From positions 1-31,778 of IMG/VR virus record IMGVR_UViG_3300032304_000746: a DNA stretch of 31,778 bases. One strand, 5' to 3'. The position numbers were made by a program, and so were the translations under genes. Under the pieces are notes generated by a model that made no database searches, was not told where the DNA came from, and was given only the letters and a program-made list of their open reading frames with translations. Origin of the DNA: a virus. Shown here piece by piece: positions 28,754 to 31,778 of the stretch (the stretch's first letter is position 1; each line of letters begins with the position of its first letter).

Positions 28754-29308
28754 ATGGCAAATCCAAGAGTAAAACGTGACATCGAAGATCGCTTAGCGGA
28801 TCGAGTACAAGAAACAAAAGAGCGGATCGCAGCAGAAGATCCTGCAAATAAAACTAAGCGCGAACGTGCAGAAGCGTTCAGGGATAAATGGCAAAATAGC
28901 GCGTTGCCTGACCTACCGGAGGGAATTATTCCGGGTATGCACTTGTGCTGGTTATCCACCACAAATAATTACGACAGTATCGACAAACGCGTAGCATTGG
29001 GATATGAGCCAGTTAAAGCCTCGGATTTAGGAAAAGGCTTTGAAGGACTAGGCAAGATGAGCTCGGGCAAGTTTGAAGGCTGTATTAGTTGTAACGAAAT
29101 GGTTCTTTTTAAGTTACCAGAAGAAATCTACCAAGAAGTGATGCGTATGATGCACCTAGAGGATCCGCTAGCTCATCAACAAAATATTACCGCTAACGTT
29201 CGGAGCTCAGCTCAAGAAGGTAAAGGCGGTCGTTCAATCTTGGAAGGCGGTATTTTGGAGATGGAAAAAGAACAAGCCAAGGCGAATGCTAACATTCGTT
29301 TTGATTAA
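28754..29308 (+). CDS. Conserved phage head-region protein, 184 aa
   Basis: 184 residues. A basic N-terminal helix (VKRDIEDRLADRVQETKERI), then LPEGIIPGMHLCWLSTTNNY and KRVALGYEPVKASDLGKGFE, a Cys pair in EGCISCNEMVLFKLPEE, and a charged end. The pattern is shared by head-region proteins of environmental phages; no function assigned. It probably assists capsid assembly; the Cys-x2-Cys may bind zinc. Confidence 0.7.
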   Translation: MANPRVKRDIEDRLADRVQETKERIAAEDPANKTKRERAEAFRDKWQNSALPDLPEGIIPGMHLCWLSTTNNYDSIDKRVALGYEPVKASDLGKGFEGLGKMSSGKFEGCISCNEMVLFKLPEEIYQEVMRMMHLEDPLAHQQNITANVRSSAQEGKGGRSILEGGILEMEKEQAKANANIRFD

Positions 29309-29340
29309 TAAACTTCAAATATAACAAAGGAAATACAAAT

Positions 29341-30003
29341 ATGTCTACGACATTAAAACCCTTTGGTCTGAAGCCAGCGTTCCACCCAAGTGGTTTGGAT
29401 CGTTCGACACCTTTTGCAGGTACGAACTCCTACGTCACTGGAACTCCAAACTATTCCGCTAACTACACATTGTCAGCTGGTCAAGCATTTTACCAGTTTA
29501 CACCTGTAGCAGTGACTAGTGCGGGCGCTCTGACCTTAGCTGGCGCAGCCACAACTCGCCTCATTGGCTCTTTTGACGGTGTTGAATTTACTGACTCACA
29601 AGGTCGTCGTTCAGTATCCAAATGGGCTTCCAAAGCAACTCTTGACGCATCTACAGAAATCATTTTCTGGCTCTTCACAGATCCACAACTGGTTTATGAG
29701 ATTCAAGCAGTTGGTACTATTGCTAACACAGCAATTGGTAAAGGCTTTGACTTCTCAACTGCAACTGGCTACACCACTGCTGATGGCTTTGCTATCGGTA
29801 ACGGCGGCGCTGGTTTCTCAACCACAGCTTTAGCTAACACTGCCGTTACCGCTGGTACAGGTCAGGGTCAAGTTAAATGCGTTGGTTTGGGTCGTGAAGT
29901 TGCTTACCCAACAGGCGAACTTAATGCATGGGGTGATACAAACACCATCGTTCAAGTTCAGATCGCAAACAGCCAGCTCGTAGCCCCATCGGTCTCGGCA
30001 TAA
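29341..30003 (+). CDS. Probable capsid decoration/stabilising protein
   Basis: 220 residues, Ala/Gly/Thr-rich and almost wholly beta, without cysteine until one near the end: LKPFGLKPAFHPSGLDRSTP, PNYSANYTLSAGQAFYQFTP, GSFDGVEFTDSQGRRSVSKW. Directly upstream of the major capsid gene and of similar size to phage decoration proteins, with CAAAGGAAATACA before ATG. A cement or decoration role is likely but only by place and composition. Confidence 0.65.
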   Translation: MSTTLKPFGLKPAFHPSGLDRSTPFAGTNSYVTGTPNYSANYTLSAGQAFYQFTPVAVTSAGALTLAGAATTRLIGSFDGVEFTDSQGRRSVSKWASKATLDASTEIIFWLFTDPQLVYEIQAVGTIANTAIGKGFDFSTATGYTTADGFAIGNGGAGFSTTALANTAVTAGTGQGQVKCVGLGREVAYPTGELNAWGDTNTIVQVQIANSQLVAPSVSA

Positions 30004-30026
30004 TTAACGAAAGAAAGGACTAAAAC

Positions 30027-30944
30027 ATGGCAACCCCAATGCGTAGTACCGACTTTCGTGCGGTAGTCGAACCGATTATCAACGAAGTCTTTGATGGCGT
30101 TTATGAACAACGCGCCGATGAGTGGAAAGGCTTTGTAGAACAATGCCAAGGTATTCCACGTAACTACCACGAAGAAGTAATGCTTTATGGTATGAATGCA
30201 GCTCCTGCAATGCCTGACGGCACTCCAGTTAGCTACGATCAGGGTGGTACATTGTACATCACCCGCTTCATTTATCAGATCTATGGCTTGGCATATGCCT
30301 TGACCAAAGTTTTGATGGAAGATGGCGATCACATCCGTATCGGCAGCACCTTCGCTAAGCACTTGGCTCAGTCTATGATTGAAACCAAGGAAACCCTCTG
30401 CGCCAACTTGTTGAACTTTGCGTTCACAGCTGGTTATGTAGGCGGCGACGGCGTAACTTTGGTTAACACAGCACACCCTGTAGCTAACGGCTTGACATAC
30501 TCAAACCGTTTATCGACAGCAGCTTCGTTGAGCCAAACTTCCGTTGAGCAAATCTTGATTCAGATCCGCAGCGCCATTGACAACAATGGTAAGCGTATTC
30601 GTCTCAAGGCCGAGCAGTTAGTTGTTCCACCAGCACTCGAGTTCCAAGCAGAAGTAATTCTGAAGTCGGTTCTCCGTTCTGGTACAGCTGACAACGATTT
30701 GAACCCAATCAAGTCAACAGGTATGTTGCCAAAAGGCACACACGTTGTTACTCGTTTGAGCTCATCTAAGGCTTGGTGGGTACAGACTGATGCAGAAAAC
30801 GGCTTGATGCTCGTTATGCGTCGTCCAATGGAGAAATCCATGGAAGGCGATTTCGAGACAGACAGCATGCGCTATAAGGCAACTGAGCGCTATGCAACAG
30901 GCTGGCACGATGCCCGTAACATTTATGGTACACCAGGCGTCTAA
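30027..30944 (+). CDS. Major capsid protein
   Basis: 305 residues. N-terminal FRAVVEPIINEVFDGVYEQR, then YDQGGTLYITRFIYQIYGLA, GSTFAKHLAQSMIETKETLC, NTAHPVANGLTYSNR and KAEQLVVPPALEFQAEVILK: features of HK97-fold capsids related to the gpT-like group (HP near the E-loop side, a P-domain-like core, and VVPPALE...A near the A-domain). GAAAGGAC lies upstream, translation is likely strong. Followed by the strongest terminator in the window, as usual for capsid genes. Confidence 0.88.
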   Translation: MATPMRSTDFRAVVEPIINEVFDGVYEQRADEWKGFVEQCQGIPRNYHEEVMLYGMNAAPAMPDGTPVSYDQGGTLYITRFIYQIYGLAYALTKVLMEDGDHIRIGSTFAKHLAQSMIETKETLCANLLNFAFTAGYVGGDGVTLVNTAHPVANGLTYSNRLSTAASLSQTSVEQILIQIRSAIDNNGKRIRLKAEQLVVPPALEFQAEVILKSVLRSGTADNDLNPIKSTGMLPKGTHVVTRLSSSKAWWVQTDAENGLMLVMRRPMEKSMEGDFETDSMRYKATERYATGWHDARNIYGTPGV

Positions 30945-30970
30945 ACAAACCACCCCATAAGGGTATTTGG

Positions 30971-30999
30971 AACCCCAGGCTAAAAACCTGGGGTTTTTT
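30971..30999 (+). terminator. Strong terminator after major capsid
   Basis: AACCCCAGG (30971-30979), loop of 7, CCTGGGGTT (30987-30995), then T to 30999: a perfect 9-bp stem with a U tract. Confidence 0.93.
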
Positions 31000-31010
31000 G
31001 TTTTATAGGG

Positions 31011-31047
31011 GCGGATTAATCCGCTTTTTTGCATTAGTAGGTATAGG
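31011..31047 (+). promoter_or_regulatory. Hairpin plus recurrent phage promoter motif, copy 6
   Basis: GCGGA / TTAA / TCCGC (31011-31024), six T, then GCATTAGTA, GG, TATAGGA (31031-31047). The clearest copy of the module. It follows the capsid terminator by a few bases and precedes the next virion gene's leader. Confidence 0.7.
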
Positions 31048-31054
31048 AAGAATA

Positions 31055-31109
31055 ATCCCATCTAGACTGCCGACCCTTCCCGGTAGACGACTTAGCGACT
31101 GTTTGGGAT
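31055..31109 (+). other. Possible structured 5' leader RNA
   Basis: ATCCCA (31055-31060) can pair with TGGGAT (31104-31109); inside, CTGCCG (31067-31072) pairs with CGGTAG (31081-31086) with one G-U. The element lies between the TATAGGA start and the ribosome site TTAGGA of the gene at 31134. Structure inferred by eye from one sequence. Confidence 0.4.
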
Positions 31110-31133
31110 ACCCTCTAAGATTAGGAAAACATA

Positions 31134-31580
31134 ATGTCTAGTACTTTTACAGGCCCAATTCGGGTCAACACACGTCAAACCACCAGCAATAACGGCGTTA
31201 TTTCAGCCGACAACACTGGCGCAACCGTATTAACGCAACAGGCCGCTATTGTAGGTACATCGGCAGCTACTGTAGTACTGCCAGCTGGCTCAATCATTTC
31301 TGGTTTCCAAGATTATATTACCCTTGGTAACACAGCAGCTCCCTCAATCACTGTAAACGGCACCACCGTTGGCACTATCTCATTGGGCGTTGGCATAAAT
31401 GCTGCAACATATGCTGCCACCACTGGCGCAGCTTCAGTAATGGCAAACGTTGGTACAGCAGATGCAACTGTTTCAGTATCGGGTGTAACTGGTGTGGCTG
31501 GTGTATTCTCAGTAACTTATACACAACGCAACCCAGATGGCACAATCGCTCCTTACGGTTCTGGTTATACAAATAACTAA
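31134..31580 (+). CDS. Putative virion protein, Ala/Thr/Gly-rich, 148 aa
   Basis: 148 residues of beta-rich, low-charge sequence: SSTFTGPIRVNTRQTTSNNG, GATVLTQQAAIVGTSAATVV, LPAGSIISGFQDYI. Composition resembles head-fibre, decoration or tail proteins exposed on virions, and it lies after the capsid gene. It is conserved in type with the next gene by start and layout. Exact role unknown. Confidence 0.65.
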   Translation: MSSTFTGPIRVNTRQTTSNNGVISADNTGATVLTQQAAIVGTSAATVVLPAGSIISGFQDYITLGNTAAPSITVNGTTVGTISLGVGINAATYAATTGAASVMANVGTADATVSVSGVTGVAGVFSVTYTQRNPDGTIAPYGSGYTNN

Positions 31581-31587
31581 TTAAGAT

Positions 31588-31610
31588 GGCGGGCTAGTCC
31601 CGCCTCTTTT
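31588..31610 (+). terminator. Terminator after the 148-aa virion gene
   Basis: GGCGGG (31588-31593), loop CTAGT, CCCGCC (31599-31604), then TCTTTT. No promoter motif follows; the next gene has a close AGGAGAAATC ribosome site, so partial read-through is likely. Confidence 0.85.
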
Positions 31611-31627
31611 ACCATCTAGGAGAAATC

Positions 31628-31778
31628 ATGGCCGGAACGCCTTCAAACACATTTGTAGCAAACAGAGCATCCTGCGTTACATCCAAGAAAGATATTTCTT
31701 GCACCAGTGGTGTTGTTATAGCCAGCACACGTGCCTGCAAATATGTTAAAACTACCGGTACTGGTATAACGGCCTGCA
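31628..31778 (+). CDS. Partial gene, 5' end of a Cys-containing virion-region protein
   Basis: ATG 31628 with TAGGAGAAATC upstream; open to the window edge. Visible residues MAGTPSNTFVANRASCVTSK then KDISCTSGVVIASTRACKYV show three cysteines in the first ~40 residues and a Thr/Gly-rich run. Too short to identify; its position suggests a head or connector protein. Confidence 0.65.
   Translation, partial: MAGTPSNTFVANRASCVTSKKDISCTSGVVIASTRACKYVKTTGTGITAC

Noticed and set aside
1-31778. tRNA genes and integrase or repressor genes
   Set aside because: I scanned for tRNA T-arm signatures, tyrosine or serine recombinase motifs and CI-like proteins and found none in this window.

Overview
The window is part of a tailed double-stranded DNA phage genome (Caudoviricetes). 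Evidence: a large terminase, a long P22-type portal, a scaffold, a major capsid protein, a primase-helicase, SNF2-like and VRR-NUC/PD-(D/E)XK nucleic-acid enzymes, and tightly packed small genes joined by ATGA or TAATG overlaps. Base composition is moderate (roughly mid-40s % GC by eye) and the gene set resembles environmental, aquatic phages. The host cannot be read from the sequence. Shine-Dalgarno sites and a sigma70-type promoter fit a Gram-negative bacterium. No integrase or CI-type repressor is visible.

Layout. Positions 1-20,242 are transcribed leftward. 1-3.8 kb: partial B12-dependent ribonucleotide reductase, ssDNA-binding protein, DUF2800 nuclease. 3.9-5.5 kb: putative small terminase and small basic proteins. 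5.6-13.4 kb: conserved small phage proteins, a sigma-region-4-like protein, SNF2 helicase, HNH-like and VRR-NUC nucleases, an HExxH protein, a glycosyltransferase-like protein and a P4-alpha-like primase-helicase. 13.7-20.2 kb: about 27 mostly tiny genes of unknown function, including a phage sigma factor without region 4. The right half of this block is unusually rich in GGCC and GCGC. 20.26-21.26 kb is a non-coding, hairpin-dense divergence region. From 21.26 kb to the end, transcription runs rightward through a 102-aa gene, a free-standing decayed intein-like protein, TerL, portal, GroES-like co-chaperonin, scaffold, decoration-like protein, major capsid and further virion proteins.

Four features stand out. 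(1) Two ~205-bp near-identical direct repeats (R1 beside the primase gene, R2 beside the virion genes, 7.5 kb apart) each carry four CCTGACA boxes and a long dyad; they recall the paired ori/crr of phage P4. (2) An array of palindromes at 20.58-20.84 kb. (3) A Hint/homing-endonuclease relative that has lost its splicing and nuclease residues and directly abuts TerL. (4) A recurrent intergenic module, usually a hairpin followed by TTTTTGCATTAGTA and TATAGGA, which probably ends one transcript and starts the next.

Inferred programme: leftward genes handle nucleotide supply, replication and host takeover; rightward genes build and fill the capsid; the shared terminator-promoter module and the phage sigma factor are candidates for switching between them.
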